From Oscillospiraceae bacterium (GTDB taxonomy: Bacteria; Bacillota; Clostridia; Oscillospirales; CAG-382), in contig SVRI01000002.1 of NCBI GenBank assembly GCA_015064895.1, positions 20,113 to 84,112 on the forward strand: a DNA stretch of 64,000 bases, written 5' to 3'. The number at the start of each line of letters is the position of its first letter. Positions within the stretch are counted from its first letter, which is position 1. Below, one piece after another: positions 1 through 9,400 of this stretch. Both the position numbers and the translations under genes were made by a program. A model generated the notes under the pieces. It saw only the letters and a program-made list of their open reading frames with translations, did not search any database and was not told where the DNA came from.

Positions 1-2
1 AA

Positions 3-800
3 CCCGAAGACTATTTCGGTGCGGTAAGATATGTTATGGAAAACATGGAAGTACCGCTTGGTGACGCTTCCGCCGTTGCATTTGCTCTGGGCTGCAAGGC
101 TACTGCAAAGGGTACAAAAATCTGCTACAGCGGTGAGGGTGCCGACGAATTTTTCGGCGGATACAACATGTACAGAAACGCCGAGCGTTATGGTGACAAT
201 TTAAAAACCTTCTATGTCGGCAACACCAACATTATGAAGGAAGAAGAAAAGCAGAAAATCTTAAAGAACTACAACGGGGATTTTCTCCCCATTGACCTTG
301 TAAAATCAATCTATGAGGAAAACGAAGGGCTTGACCCGCTTTCAAAAATGAGCGACGTTGACATTCAGGTATGGCTTGAGGGCGACATTTATTTAAATGT
401 AGACAAGATGTCAAAGGCGGCAGGACTTGAAGTCAGAATGCCCCTTACCGACCTCAGAATTTTTGACATTGCTTCGAGAATGCCATCAAAGTACAAGGTA
501 AATTCCCAAGACGAGCACAACAAGCTTGCCCTGAGACGTGCGGCGTTAAATGTGCTTCCGGAAGAAATAGCATACAGAAAGAAGCTTGGCTTTGTCGTTC
601 CCATAAGAATGTGGATGGCAGACGAAAGGTACAACGGTGACGTAAGGCGTCTCTTTGACAGCGACATTGCCGAAAAATTCTTTAATGTAGACGAAATCAA
701 GGCAATCTTTGACGAATACATAGGCGGAAATTCCGACAACTGGAGAAAGGTATATGTAATCTACACCTTCCTTCTCTGGTATGAGATCTATTTTGGCTAA
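3..800 (+). CDS. asnB: Asparagine synthetase (glutamine-hydrolysing), C-terminal part; 5' end outside the window
   Basis: The frame is open from base 3 and has no start inside the window, so this is the 3' part of a longer gene. The visible 265 residues belong to the ATP-dependent amidation domain of the AsnB family, which converts aspartate to asparagine using glutamine nitrogen. Supporting motifs are GEGADEFFGGY early in the fragment, WLEGDIYLNVDKMSKAAGLE and the following VRMPL in the middle, and a C-terminal KLGFVVP-type stretch. The N-terminal glutaminase domain with its Cys-1 nucleophile would lie upstream and cannot be checked. A strong terminator follows the stop codon. Family assignment is confident; whether it serves asparagine synthesis or a specialised amidation cannot be told from this part. 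Confidence 0.93.
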   Translation, partial: PEDYFGAVRYVMENMEVPLGDASAVAFALGCKATAKGTKICYSGEGADEFFGGYNMYRNAERYGDNLKTFYVGNTNIMKEEEKQKILKNYNGDFLPIDLVKSIYEENEGLDPLSKMSDVDIQVWLEGDIYLNVDKMSKAAGLEVRMPLTDLRIFDIASRMPSKYKVNSQDEHNKLALRRAALNVLPEEIAYRKKLGFVVPIRMWMADERYNGDVRRLFDSDIAEKFFNVDEIKAIFDEYIGGNSDNWRKVYVIYTFLLWYEIYFG

Positions 801-816
801 TCAACTTAAAACATTC

Positions 817-846
817 AAGACCGGTGTATAAGCATCGGTCTTTTTT
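817..846 (+). terminator. Rho-independent terminator after asnB
   Basis: A 10-bp stem (817-826 with 833-842, one G-U pair) with a six-base loop runs into a run of T. It ends the asnB transcript and separates it from the next promoter. Confidence 0.9.
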
Positions 847-885
847 GTCAAAATGGTAAATAGTTTGAAAATACAATAAATAATA

Positions 886-914
886 TTGACTGAAAATAGG
901 GATTGTTGTATAAT
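886..914 (+). promoter_or_regulatory. Sigma-A type promoter for the TM-helix protein
   Basis: TTGACT at 886-891 and TATAAT at 909-914 are separated by 17 bases. The start codon lies about 40 bases downstream. Confidence 0.85.
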
Positions 915-956
915 AATGTTAGTCGGAAGACAAAAAATAAAAAAGGAGAAATGGTT

Positions 957-2159
957 ATGGAATATTTCAATGAAATTATTAACCAGATTTGGTCAATCGG
1001 TCTTGTTCGCTTTATCGTTTACCTCGGCGTTGCTTTCCTGGCAGCCTGGCTCGCAAGCCTTATCACAACAAAATTGTTGAAGCTCTGCAAGCTTGATGCA
1101 AAACTCGACAAGCTCGGCGTTAACGAAGGCTCACTCAACACATCTATGAAGTTTGTAGGAAAACTCATATTTCTTGTTGTTTTCCTCCTCTTCCTCCCCA
1201 GTGCACTTGAAGCTATCGGCATCACAAGTGTTTCTACTCCCATCAACGGACTTGTCAGCACATTTGTTGGTTACATCCCCAACATCATCGCAGCAGTAAT
1301 CCTCGTTTATGTAGGTGTTCTTGTTGCACAGATTCTCGGTCAGATAGTTAACGTTCTTCTCAAGAAGACAAAGATTGACTCTCTTGTGAAGAGAACTGTT
1401 GATGATGAAGGCAAGAAGGTTGTACTTCTTTCCGATGTAATTGTAAAGATTCTTATGGGTATGATTGTTCTTGTTACAATCACATCCGCTCTCGGAGTTC
1501 TTGGTATTGATGCAATTTCCGTTCCCGCTGCTAACATCGTCAACTCCATCTTCGGTGCAATCCCCTCCATCATTCTTGCTGTAGTTATCGTTGCAGTTGG
1601 CGTATTTGTTGCAACTCTTGCATGCGGTCTTCTTTACAATGTTCTCGTTGCTGCAAACTTTGACAATGTTGTTCGCAAGGTTGTTCCTCAGCTCAAGGTT
1701 TCTGCTACAAAGGTAGTTGTAAATCTCGTTAAGACAATCATCATTGTTTTTGTTGCCGCAGAAGGACTTGAAGCACTCCAGCTTTCTGTTCTCACAATGA
1801 TCGTAACAGCTGTTATTTCTTACCTTCCTTTGGTTATCAAAGCTGCCGTTATCCTTCTTCTTGCATTCATCGGTGCAAACATGCTCGAAAACATCATCGT
1901 TAAGAACCATGCACATTATGCAGGTCTTGCTAAGATTTTGAAGGTAGGCATCTTCACAGTTGCAGGCTTTATGATTCTCAGCCAGATGGAAATCGCTCCC
2001 ACAATCGTTAATGCTGCATTTGTTGTTACTCTTTCCGCTGTTGCTGTTTCCTTTGCACTTGCATTCGGTCTCGGCGGCAAGGACTTCGCTAAGAAGACTC
2101 TTGACAAAATGGACGAAAAGATTGAAAAGACTGCTGAAAAGAAAGATGAAGAAAAGTAA
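957..2159 (+). CDS. Multi-pass membrane protein with conserved TM-helix repeats (MscS-related)
   Basis: The protein has about 400 residues and many hydrophobic helices arranged as repeated units. Each is a long helix rich in V, I, A and G containing an IPxII-like break (for example GYIPNIIAAVIL, GAIPSIILAVVI, SYLPLVIKAAVI). This is the pattern of the conserved TM-helix repeat family found in small-conductance mechanosensitive-channel relatives. The C-terminus is a short charged cytoplasmic tail rich in K and E. ATG 957 is chosen because GGAG at 945-948 sits 8 bases upstream; ATG 951 is too close to it. The gene is monocistronic, with its own promoter and terminator. A role in osmotic tension sensing is inferred from the family; no canonical MscS beta domain is evident. 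Confidence 0.8.
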   Translation: MEYFNEIINQIWSIGLVRFIVYLGVAFLAAWLASLITTKLLKLCKLDAKLDKLGVNEGSLNTSMKFVGKLIFLVVFLLFLPSALEAIGITSVSTPINGLVSTFVGYIPNIIAAVILVYVGVLVAQILGQIVNVLLKKTKIDSLVKRTVDDEGKKVVLLSDVIVKILMGMIVLVTITSALGVLGIDAISVPAANIVNSIFGAIPSIILAVVIVAVGVFVATLACGLLYNVLVAANFDNVVRKVVPQLKVSATKVVVNLVKTIIIVFVAAEGLEALQLSVLTMIVTAVISYLPLVIKAAVILLLAFIGANMLENIIVKNHAHYAGLAKILKVGIFTVAGFMILSQMEIAPTIVNAAFVVTLSAVAVSFALAFGLGGKDFAKKTLDKMDEKIEKTAEKKDEEK

Positions 2160-2184
2160 TTATTACTTTTAATTAAAGCAAATG

Positions 2185-2212
2185 AGGACAGGGTTTTGCC
2201 CTGTCCTTTTTT
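2185..2212 (+). terminator. Rho-independent terminator
   Basis: An 8-bp GC-rich stem (GGACAGGG with CCCTGTCC) with a five-base loop is followed by six T. It ends the TM-helix protein transcript. Confidence 0.92.
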
Positions 2213-2222
2213 CAGAAAAAAA

Positions 2223-2247
2223 CAGAGTTCGAATTAATCGGACTCTG
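2223..2247. repeat. Ten-bp hairpin of unknown role
   Basis: Arms 2223-2232 and 2238-2247 pair over ten positions with one G-U pair around an ATTAA loop. It has no clean T run on either strand. It lies between the upstream terminator and another hairpin. Confidence 0.5.
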
Positions 2248-2278
2248 ATTCTTTGGCAAATCACGCAAACTTTAATAC

Positions 2279-2303
2279 AATGCACCAGTCGGTGCATTTT
2301 TTT
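2279..2303 (+). terminator. Hairpin followed by a T run
   Basis: AATGCACC pairs with GGTGCATT around AGTC and is followed by T residues. No gene ends immediately before it on the plus strand, so it may be a backup terminator or the remnant of a lost unit. Confidence 0.6.
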
Positions 2304-2309
2304 ATGAGT

Positions 2310-2379
2310 TAAGTTTCAGCGTGAAAAGATAAGTTTCATCGTGAGGGAGTTAAGTTTCGGAGTCAAAAAGATAAGTTTC
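2310..2379. repeat. Four TAAGTTTC direct repeats spaced 20-21 bp
   Basis: TAAGTTTC occurs at 2310-2317, 2330-2337, 2351-2358 and 2372-2379, all in the same orientation. The steps are 20, 21 and 21 bases, close to two helical turns. The bases before and after alternate: GT, GA, GT, GA precede the core, and CAGCGTGA or CATCGTGA follow the first two. The last copy touches the stop codon of the minus-strand hypothetical gene. Confidence 0.85.
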
Positions 2380-2878
2380 AGTGATACTTTTTATCACTCT
2401 TTATTTCATCTTCTAAATCAACAGACAAAGGATATGCCTTTCTGATTTTGTCGTATAATTCTTTATTCTTTGTAAGTACGATTGTAAATGTGCTGTCAAA
2501 TGCAATTATTTCTGTTTCAGCCAATGGATGCTGCATTGAATAGGGAATTTTCCAATATCCGTTGTATTCATCGCACCAAGGCAATTTGTGAGACATTATT
2601 TCTTCTTCTGAAATATCCTTTGCAAATGATAAAAATGTACCCCAAACCCACAGAAAATCTTCAGTATTAACAATTTCCGTTATTCTCTCTCCGGACATAA
2701 AAACAGGAGAACAGGTATGCCAACCGAAAATTTTTTCATACTCCTCTGTGACGGGAAAGCACTCGTAGTTAGCGATAAGCCAGTTAAACTTCAGCTGGTC
2801 GTTTTCCATTGAATTAAATACTTTTTTCATTAATGTGTAACCGGGTTCACCTTCACCGATAAAAATACCGTAAATCAT
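2378..2878 (-). CDS. Hypothetical protein, possibly DUF2691-like
   Basis: This is a 166-residue soluble protein with no signal peptide or membrane segment. It starts MIYGIFIGEG and contains an internal FNWLIANYECFP stretch, an ITEIVNTEDFLWVWGTF segment and a C-terminal FDSTFTIVLTKNKELYDKI segment. That order resembles the small DUF2691 proteins of Bacillus from memory only, so the family name is tentative. The start codon overlaps the stop of the upstream four-helix-bundle gene by four bases (ATGA), so the two are probably translationally coupled and share the promoter at 3256-3284. No function can be proposed. Confidence 0.7.
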   Translation of the reverse strand: MIYGIFIGEGEPGYTLMKKVFNSMENDQLKFNWLIANYECFPVTEEYEKIFGWHTCSPVFMSGERITEIVNTEDFLWVWGTFLSFAKDISEEEIMSHKLPWCDEYNGYWKIPYSMQHPLAETEIIAFDSTFTIVLTKNKELYDKIRKAYPLSVDLEDEIKSDKKYH

Positions 2879-3231
2879 TTTGCATTCTCCTTCGCCGTGT
2901 TAATTGAAGCTATGAGAATTCTTTTTATTTCAAGACAATCGTTCAAAAGAGATTTTCCCATATCTTCAGTTATAAAATCAGATATTGTAAGTAATTTGAG
3001 CCAATATTCGGTTTCGGCAGTTTCTTTTAATGCAATGTGCATTTTGGAGATGAAATCAGCTTTACTTTGACCGTAATTAGCTTCATTTATATTAGCACCA
3101 ATGGATGTTCCGCTACGAACAATTTGTTTTGATATTATCGTTTCTTTTTGTGTTTTGATAAGGTATTGGTGTAGTTTAATAATTCTGGAAGCAAAAGAAA
3201 TAGATTTATCAATCAGTAGGTTTTCTTTCAT
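2875..3231 (-). CDS. Four-helix bundle protein (23S rRNA intervening-sequence protein family)
   Basis: The protein has 118 residues and is predicted all-helical. It carries the family hallmark SIGANINEANYGQSKADF in the middle and a preceding QIVRSGT, plus a second pair of helices with KETAETEYWLKLL. The length matches the family (about 115-125). Such proteins were first seen encoded in 23S rRNA intervening sequences, but most copies, like this one, are free-standing and of unknown function. They often sit in accessory regions. An excellent ribosome binding site (GGAGGGG, five bases before the ATG) and its own promoter support the call. Confidence 0.88.
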   Translation of the reverse strand: MKENLLIDKSISFASRIIKLHQYLIKTQKETIISKQIVRSGTSIGANINEANYGQSKADFISKMHIALKETAETEYWLKLLTISDFITEDMGKSLLNDCLEIKRILIASINTAKENAK

Positions 3232-3255
3232 AAAATCCCCTCCATTTTCAGAATT

Positions 3256-3284
3256 ATTATAACACGATTAAATAAACATTTCAA
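3256..3284 (-). promoter_or_regulatory. Sigma-A type promoter for the four-helix-bundle operon
   Basis: On the minus strand, TTGAAA (3279-3284) and TATAAT (3256-3261) are 17 bases apart, upstream of the GGAGGGG ribosome binding site. Confidence 0.8.
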
Positions 3285-3316
3285 GAGATGCTTATTCTTT
3301 ACAATGTTCTAACAAC

Positions 3317-3459
3317 AAATTATTCATTATTCATCAGCGAAGCGACTTCATTATTCATTCTTCACTAAAAATCCGTGTTCGAAAATGAAAAATTAATGAT
3401 GAATAATGAATAGTGAATAATACAAACAAAAATCCGCATTCTTTCGAACACGGATTTTT
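3317..3459. repeat. Nested inverted repeats (ATTCATTATTCAT type), MITE-like
   Basis: A 15-base arm at 3322-3336 is repeated inverted at 3397-3411. An 18-base arm at 3367-3384 is perfectly inverted at 3442-3459. The AT-rich ATTATTCATT runs look like a dispersed intergenic element. The second arm of the 18-base repeat is also half of the tRNA terminator, so the element may have arisen by inverted duplication of that terminator. Confidence 0.6.
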
Positions 3460-3463
3460 GTTT
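3424..3463 (-). terminator. Terminator of the tRNA-Pro transcript
   Basis: Read on the minus strand just after the tRNA, a 13-bp stem (3451-3463 with 3424-3436) contains CCG/CGG at its apex and ends in a T-rich tract. It begins at the last base of the encoded CCA. Confidence 0.75.
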
Positions 3464-3538
3464 GGTCGAGGTGACAGGACTCGAACCTGCGGCCCCATGG
3501 TCCCAAACCACGTACGCTACCAACTGCGCTACACCTCG
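3463..3538 (-). tRNA. tRNA-Pro (anticodon UGG)
   Basis: The minus strand folds as a full cloverleaf. The acceptor stem CGAGGTG pairs with CACCTCG, with discriminator A and an encoded CCA. The D arm contains AGTTGG, and the T arm contains GTTCGAGTC. The anticodon stem CGTGG/CCATG (one G-U pair) encloses loop TTTGGGA, giving anticodon UGG. It is 76 bases long including CCA. It is transcribed alone from its own promoter. Confidence 0.96.
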
Positions 3539-3588
3539 ATAAGTATTCTGCTGCCGCAAACTGTGCCTTATCCCAATGCGACTTTGTA

Positions 3589-3617
3589 ATTCTATCATAC
3601 AAAGAACAATTTGTCAA
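3589..3617 (-). promoter_or_regulatory. Sigma-A type promoter for tRNA-Pro
   Basis: Minus-strand TTGACA (3612-3617) and TAGAAT (3589-3594) have a 17-base spacer, about 50 bases upstream of the mature tRNA 5' end. Confidence 0.82.
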
Positions 3618-3630
3618 GTGCAAATCAAGA

Positions 3631-3658
3631 AAAAGGACTGCCCTGAAGCAGTCCTTTT
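3631..3658 (-). terminator. Terminator of the GH20-like gene
   Basis: An 11-bp stem (AAAAGGACTGC and its complement) lies just past the stop codon, with a T tract on the minus strand. Confidence 0.9.
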
Positions 3659-3659
3659 C

Positions 3660-6137
3660 TTATGAGAAGTATTCCTTTAAATATTCAACATTGACAATCT
3701 TTTCGGCAAGGCTATACTTATTAAAGAAGTAATGGTTTGCCGACTCAAAGCCGATGGTGGAATTCTTTGATGCAACATCATACATCATTACAGCAAGCTT
3801 TTCTTCCTCGTCAAGAACAACGAGAATTTCAGTCTTGTTTTCCCTTTTGCCGTCGAGATATTCATTTCGCAATCTGTTATACTTTGTCTGAAGGTAACTG
3901 CTTCTGTAAATACAATAGCCTGCTGTTGCAACCTCGACAAATTCTCGGATATTCTCACTGTCAATCACAGCATCCGAGAGCAATCTATCAAGTCCCTCTT
4001 TCCAGATTTCAGAAAGTGTTTTAAGGCAGTTTTCATAAACATCAAGCGGGAAAATCGCACGCCAGGATTCTATGTCATCATAGGGATACCCTGTCATGGT
4101 AGCTTTTAGTCCCGTCTGTTTTTCAAACAAAAGGTTTGCAGGTCCCATTTGGAAAGGTCCGAGATATGCAGTATGTACATGGAAGGGTAGGTTACGGAAA
4201 GCCTTGCTGAAAGCGGCTGTTGCACGGTGAACAGCTTCTGCGTTTTGTCCAAATATTTCCTCATATACATCGCCGTCTTTTTCTTGTCCGAAGTAGTATT
4301 TGCTCATAGCCAAAAGGTTCATGGAGGGATATCCGCCGAGAGACCACGACAGCATCAAGCCGTCAACGGGATTTTCGCAAATGCCGTCCATATGCTCTTT
4401 GACAAGGTCAAGGGTCGGGATATATGGAATTGTCGAGCATTCCCACGAGTTGTTAAACTGCACCTTTGCCAAGGACTTGCCGCCCGCCTCTTTGCACGTT
4501 TTCCATGTCTTCTTTGCAGTTTCACCCGGACCTACAAGGCTTATGGAATAGTCGATGACAGAAGTTTCGGTGTCACCGAACTTCTTGCTTACGCCTTCTT
4601 CACTGACACAGACTATTCTTGCTCCTGTTTTTGCAGTTCTCTTTACGGTATCCCATCTGTCGTTACACCAAGCCCACGACCAGTCATATGCGATAACCTC
4701 GATATCTTTATTTACGCTTTCGGCTGCCTTTTTTATTATGCCGTTGACTTCTGCGTAAACCTCCTCCTGAGGTCTGTCTTTACATATGGGACAATATGTG
4801 AAATTCTTTATGGAATGGGAAAAGCAATTTGTTTTATTTTCACTTGCCGTAATTGTAAGAAATCCGCCGATATTGGGTGCTGCCTCGCATATGGTTTTTA
4901 TACCGTTATAAAGATAGTCCTGAACAGGCTTTTTTGAAGTACAAAGAGTACCTTCTCCTGCCTCGTCAAGATAGCCGAGAAGTTCGGGGTGTTTATCAAA
5001 AAATGCTTTTGGTCTTGTTCTCGGTTCGTTGATATAAAGATATATCTTGACTCCGTACTTTTCGGCTCTGTCACAAAGTTTCTTAAGACCTTTCAGTCTC
5101 TTTTGCCAACCGTCGGAAATGGATTTATCCCACGAAAATTCACACATCTTATAAAGCACCGAATGAATCCACACACCGTTGATGCCGATTTCGGAATACT
5201 CCTTGAAAAGAGAGTCGGGATAAGACGATTCACCGCCGTCGGCAAAGGGGTCGCCGAAAAGAGCACAGTAGGAATGAATAAAGCGGATATCAAAGCGGGT
5301 ATCCCTTGTAATTTCCATTTCGTCAAAGGAAAAACTGTTATTCTTTTTGACAAGAGTCTTTAAATACTGAAGTCCTCTGAGTACACCCACCTCATCAACA
5401 GCGGCAATCTTAATTCCGCTCTTTGTAATGGATATACTGTGGCTTTCTGCCTTTTTACTCTCGTTCTTAATCACCTCAAGGGTTATATGTTTTTCGTTTC
5501 CGTCAAGGGAAATGTTTGCATTTTCATACGCAAAGGCTTTGAAATAATCGGCATATTTTCCGCTTGTTCTGTCGTCAATTCCCCATTTTTCGTCAAGGAC
5601 TACTGCACGCTTTTCACCGTTATACGACAGCTTTTCCTCTTTGCCGAAGTTATCAAGAAAATCAAAGTCCTCAGCCGATGTTTCTTTGCCGAAGAAAGGA
5701 AGATTTGACAGCAGTTTTTCTTTGATATTTTTTGTTTTTTCTTTTTCCTCATCTGTCAGAGGTCTGTATTTCAGAGGCTTTACATCAGGCTTGAACTGCC
5801 CGAGCTTTATGCCAAAGAAATCTTCTTCGCGAAGAGTAAAGGCAAGTTCATCTTCGGTAAGGTCAACAAGCTCCGAAAGCTGGTTGTACGGCAGAAGGTG
5901 CCAGTTATTACGGATTATTGTAAGATATCCTCTTTCACCGTACCTTTTGTTGTACTTTGCAGGAACACGAAGTCCCATACCGGATGCAAGACTGTTTACC
6001 GTTTCAACATCGGTATCAAGAACTTTTGCCAGTTTTGCTACAGGAACGCTTTCCCAGTTACGGAATATGAAGTTTTGAAAAAGTGTCGGAAAACTATTAT
6101 AATCAGCTTTTCTATCAGCGACAATAGGAAGATTCAT
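3660..6137 (-). CDS. Putative GH20-like glycoside hydrolase with tandem N-terminal helix-turn-helix-like repeats
   Basis: The product has about 825 residues and no signal peptide. Residues from about 200 resemble the accessory alpha/beta domain that precedes the barrel in family 20 and related hydrolases (IKIAAVDEVGVLRGLQYL). This is followed by a TIM-barrel-like region with RFDIRFIHSY, EIGINGVWIH, KYGVKIYLYINEPRTRP and a C-terminal helical part. Unusually, the first 130 residues contain two similar blocks (FRNWESVPVAKLAKVLD... and IRNNWHLLPYNQLSELVD...) that look like helix-turn-helix repeats. ATG 6137 is preferred to an upstream in-frame start because AGGTGG lies 8 bases before it. A hexosaminidase-like activity is possible but the catalytic D-E pair is not clear, so substrate is unassigned. 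Confidence 0.72.
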   Translation of the reverse strand: MNLPIVADRKADYNSFPTLFQNFIFRNWESVPVAKLAKVLDTDVETVNSLASGMGLRVPAKYNKRYGERGYLTIIRNNWHLLPYNQLSELVDLTEDELAFTLREEDFFGIKLGQFKPDVKPLKYRPLTDEEKEKTKNIKEKLLSNLPFFGKETSAEDFDFLDNFGKEEKLSYNGEKRAVVLDEKWGIDDRTSGKYADYFKAFAYENANISLDGNEKHITLEVIKNESKKAESHSISITKSGIKIAAVDEVGVLRGLQYLKTLVKKNNSFSFDEMEITRDTRFDIRFIHSYCALFGDPFADGGESSYPDSLFKEYSEIGINGVWIHSVLYKMCEFSWDKSISDGWQKRLKGLKKLCDRAEKYGVKIYLYINEPRTRPKAFFDKHPELLGYLDEAGEGTLCTSKKPVQDYLYNGIKTICEAAPNIGGFLTITASENKTNCFSHSIKNFTYCPICKDRPQEEVYAEVNGIIKKAAESVNKDIEVIAYDWSWAWCNDRWDTVKRTAKTGARIVCVSEEGVSKKFGDTETSVIDYSISLVGPGETAKKTWKTCKEAGGKSLAKVQFNNSWECSTIPYIPTLDLVKEHMDGICENPVDGLMLSWSLGGYPSMNLLAMSKYYFGQEKDGDVYEEIFGQNAEAVHRATAAFSKAFRNLPFHVHTAYLGPFQMGPANLLFEKQTGLKATMTGYPYDDIESWRAIFPLDVYENCLKTLSEIWKEGLDRLLSDAVIDSENIREFVEVATAGYCIYRSSYLQTKYNRLRNEYLDGKRENKTEILVVLDEEEKLAVMMYDVASKNSTIGFESANHYFFNKYSLAEKIVNVEYLKEYFS

Positions 6138-6164
6138 CACAAATACCACCTGTTATTTTTTCTC

Positions 6165-6193
6165 AGTATAACACCGCAGGGTATGGAAGTCAA
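6165..6193 (-). promoter_or_regulatory. Sigma-A type promoter for the GH20-like gene
   Basis: Minus-strand TTGACT (6188-6193) and TATACT (6165-6170) are 17 bases apart. Confidence 0.78.
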
Positions 6194-6274
6194 TAGCACC
6201 TTGTCAAAAAACAGACAGTGCGATACTGCTAATATACAGATTTCGTCAACATGCACGAAGTTATTCGACAGTTG

Positions 6275-6303
6275 TTGACAAAATCACTTATATATGATAT
6301 AAT
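6275..6303 (+). promoter_or_regulatory. Consensus sigma-A promoter for the GT2-sulfatase fusion
   Basis: A perfect TTGACA (6275-6280) and a perfect TATAAT (6298-6303) are spaced by 17 bases. A leader of about 100 bases follows before the TTG start, with no structure I recognise. Confidence 0.88.
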
Positions 6304-6407
6304 CAAGCGGTTGAAATTGCAAACATATATTTACTTATGTATGGTTAGTGTTTTATGGTAGTGTTGTTTCTTGACATCTGCATGCACTGTTTTACGGAGG
6401 TATATAA

Positions 6408-9400
6408 TTGTCAGAATCCATAATTAATGCTATAAAAAGTGCAATAATCAATATTGGGCATATATATCCCGCTGCATGGTCGATACGGAATTTTGTTTTT
6501 TCATTTATCGGTTTATTAACTGCATACATAACCATTTACCTTATTATAGGTTTTTTCACCACGAGAAAGTTCAAAAAAACTGAAAACAAGCACAAATATG
6601 CAATCTGCATAGCTGCCAGAAACGAAGAGTCCGTAATCGGCAATCTTATTGAAAGCATAAAAAACCAGGATTATCCGTCAGAGCTTCTCACAATCTTCGT
6701 CGTTGCCGACAATTGCACCGATGCCACTGCAAAAATCGCCAGAGAATGCGGGGCTGTTTGCTACGAAAGATTTGACGATATTCACAAAACAAAGGGTTTT
6801 GCCCTTCAGCACCTTTTCAAACAAATAGACAAGGATTACGGCACCGAAAGCTTTGAAGGATACTTCATTTTTGATGCCGACAATCTTCTTAACAGCGATT
6901 ATATCACCCGAATGAATGAAGCATTCGACTCGGGGGAAAAAATAATTACATCATACAGAAACACCAAAAATTTCAACGAAAACTGGCTTGCATCAACCTA
7001 TGCAATTCATTGGCTGCGTTCTGTACGCATGTGGCATAGAGCACGCTCTTTTCTGAGACTTGCAACAAACATTCAGGGCACAGGTTTTCTGTTTGCCAAC
7101 GAGCTTGTCAGAAACGGTTGGAATTACACTTCCTTAACTGAAGACCGTGCATTTACAGCCGATGCGGTTGCACACGGTTATGCCATCTCTTTCTGTTATG
7201 ATGCGGTATTTTATGACGAACAGCCGACAAAACTCAAGGTAGCTTTAAGGCAGCGTCTGAGATGGTCAAAAGGTCATCTCATGGCATTTTCTGAGACGGG
7301 GCCTTACCTGTTGAAAAATATTATTGTCGGTCCAAGATACAAAGAAGATGCAAAAGACGGATTAATCAATCCCAAAGTCCGTTATCACTGTAAAAGCAAG
7401 CCCGACACCCTTAAAGGCAGATTAATTGAACAGATAAGGTTCAGATGGGCATCTTTTGACACCTTTGCACAGCTTTTCCCAAAGGTTGTGGTAAAGCTCT
7501 TTGTATGGCTCGCAGTATCGGTTATTCTGCATTCCTTCGTGTCATATGCAATAGGAATCAGGGGTGTTGGTTTATTCAGAGTAAACAATGCCTTTGCAGA
7601 TATTCTAATCGCAATATTCGGAGACAAAATTATATACGCAAGACCCGGCACGCAGGCGATGCTGATTTCGGTATTGCTGACACTTTTCTGGAATGTCATA
7701 AGAAGAATCAATTCCCATATCAAAGCGATGGCGATGCCCATCTATATATTCATTGTTGAACACAAGAGAATTGTAAAAATCCCGTTTTACAAAAAAGTTT
7801 TGTTTACTCTTACTTGGCCCACCCTTGATGCAATAGGCAGATGGACCACCTATCTAGCATTATTTATGAAGGTCGAATGGAAGCCCATTCCCCATACCAG
7901 TACAGTTACCATAAATCAAATTGAAAAGGCAAAAAAAGAGGTTACAGAAATGTCAAACCATAAACTTAAATTGCCATCGGGTATTAACAAGCGATTGATA
8001 CTAAGAATAATTATATTGATTGTACCGTTCTTACTGATGGACATTTTTGTTCGTATTCTGACAAGTGATATAAACTACAGTCTTCCGGCAACAATTGCCC
8101 CGAACATTCTGTTCACTATTATGTGGATTGCACTTTTTATCGGTATATCACTTTGCTTAAAAGGAGTACTGGGCCGGATTTTTTACGGCTTATGCTTCAC
8201 ATTGTTTTTCCTGTTGTTCATGACCCACTCGGTTTACTATTCATACACGGGATTCATCTTTAACTTCACCCTGCTTGAGTCAGCTAACGAAGGAAAAGCT
8301 TATATTTGGGACGTTGTAAAAAACTCCAACCTTTTAACTTATTTCAAATGTGCCATAGTATTTATCATTGGTGTAATAACTACAATTAAATTTCCTACAT
8401 CAAAAAACTTCAAATGGAAACAGCTTATCATTATTATTGTTTCTTTTGTTCTTTTGCATCTCGGCACTCCAATGCTTCTCGGAAAGGCAAACAAATCGCT
8501 CGAATGGGACACCTGGAGAAATCCGAGAAATGTATATGAAAACTTCAACGACAGCAACAAAAACATAAAAATCTGCGGTCTTTATGAATACTCCGCAAGG
8601 GATTTTTACATGACATTCTTAAAGTCAAAAGACGAAAAGAATCCCGAAGAAACAGAGTTTCTCAAAAACGAATATGCTGACAAGACACAGCATAAGAAAA
8701 ACGAATTAACAGGACGATTCAAAGGCAAAAATGTCATTTTCCTTCAGCTTGAAGGTATTGACAGTTGGCTTTTTAACGAGGTTGACATGCCCAATCTTTA
8801 CGGCATGATGGACCATTCTTTCGTGTTTGATAATCATTACTCATATTACACCGGCGGCGGTTCAACCTTTAATTCAGAGCTTGCCGTAACAACAAGCTTT
8901 ATCACTCCGATTTCATACACTCAGAATGCCTATTCATTCAACAAAAACAGTTTTCCTGCATCGCTTCCCAATAAGTTGAAAAAGCAGGGCTATAGAGTAA
9001 ATGCCTTCCACATGAACTCCGGTGAGTATTACATGCGTGAATTAAACTACAAAAATTGGGGTTACGACAACTACTACAGTCTCATGGATGACGGAAATTA
9101 TAAAGACATTTCATATCAGCTTGACAGAGAGCTCATCCTTAACGATTTCTTCTACAATAAAATGTTCGAGCAAGAAGAGCCGTTCATGAACTACATTATT
9201 TCCTATACGCCCCACACCCCTTTCTCACTTGACAGCAGAATGGGTAAGCTTCTTGCAAAGAAGTTTTATGGTGAAGGCGCAGAAATTCCAAGTATGACTG
9301 AGGAAGAAACCGCAAGGTTTTTTGCAACAGAAACCGACTACATGATAGGACTTCTGCTTGAAGCATTGGAAGAAAACGACCTTCTTGAAGATACTATTAT

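Noticed and set aside
1131..1916. 261-residue minus-strand frame opposite the TM-helix protein
   Set aside because: Extreme content of Asn and Cys is the mirror of the hydrophobic codons on the plus strand.
2310..2379. CRISPR array
   Set aside because: The repeats are 8-10 bases at 20-21 bp steps; no repeat-spacer structure and no cas genes.
3365..3623. Short minus-strand frames across tRNA-Pro
   Set aside because: They run through the tRNA and the repeat element and have no coding signs.
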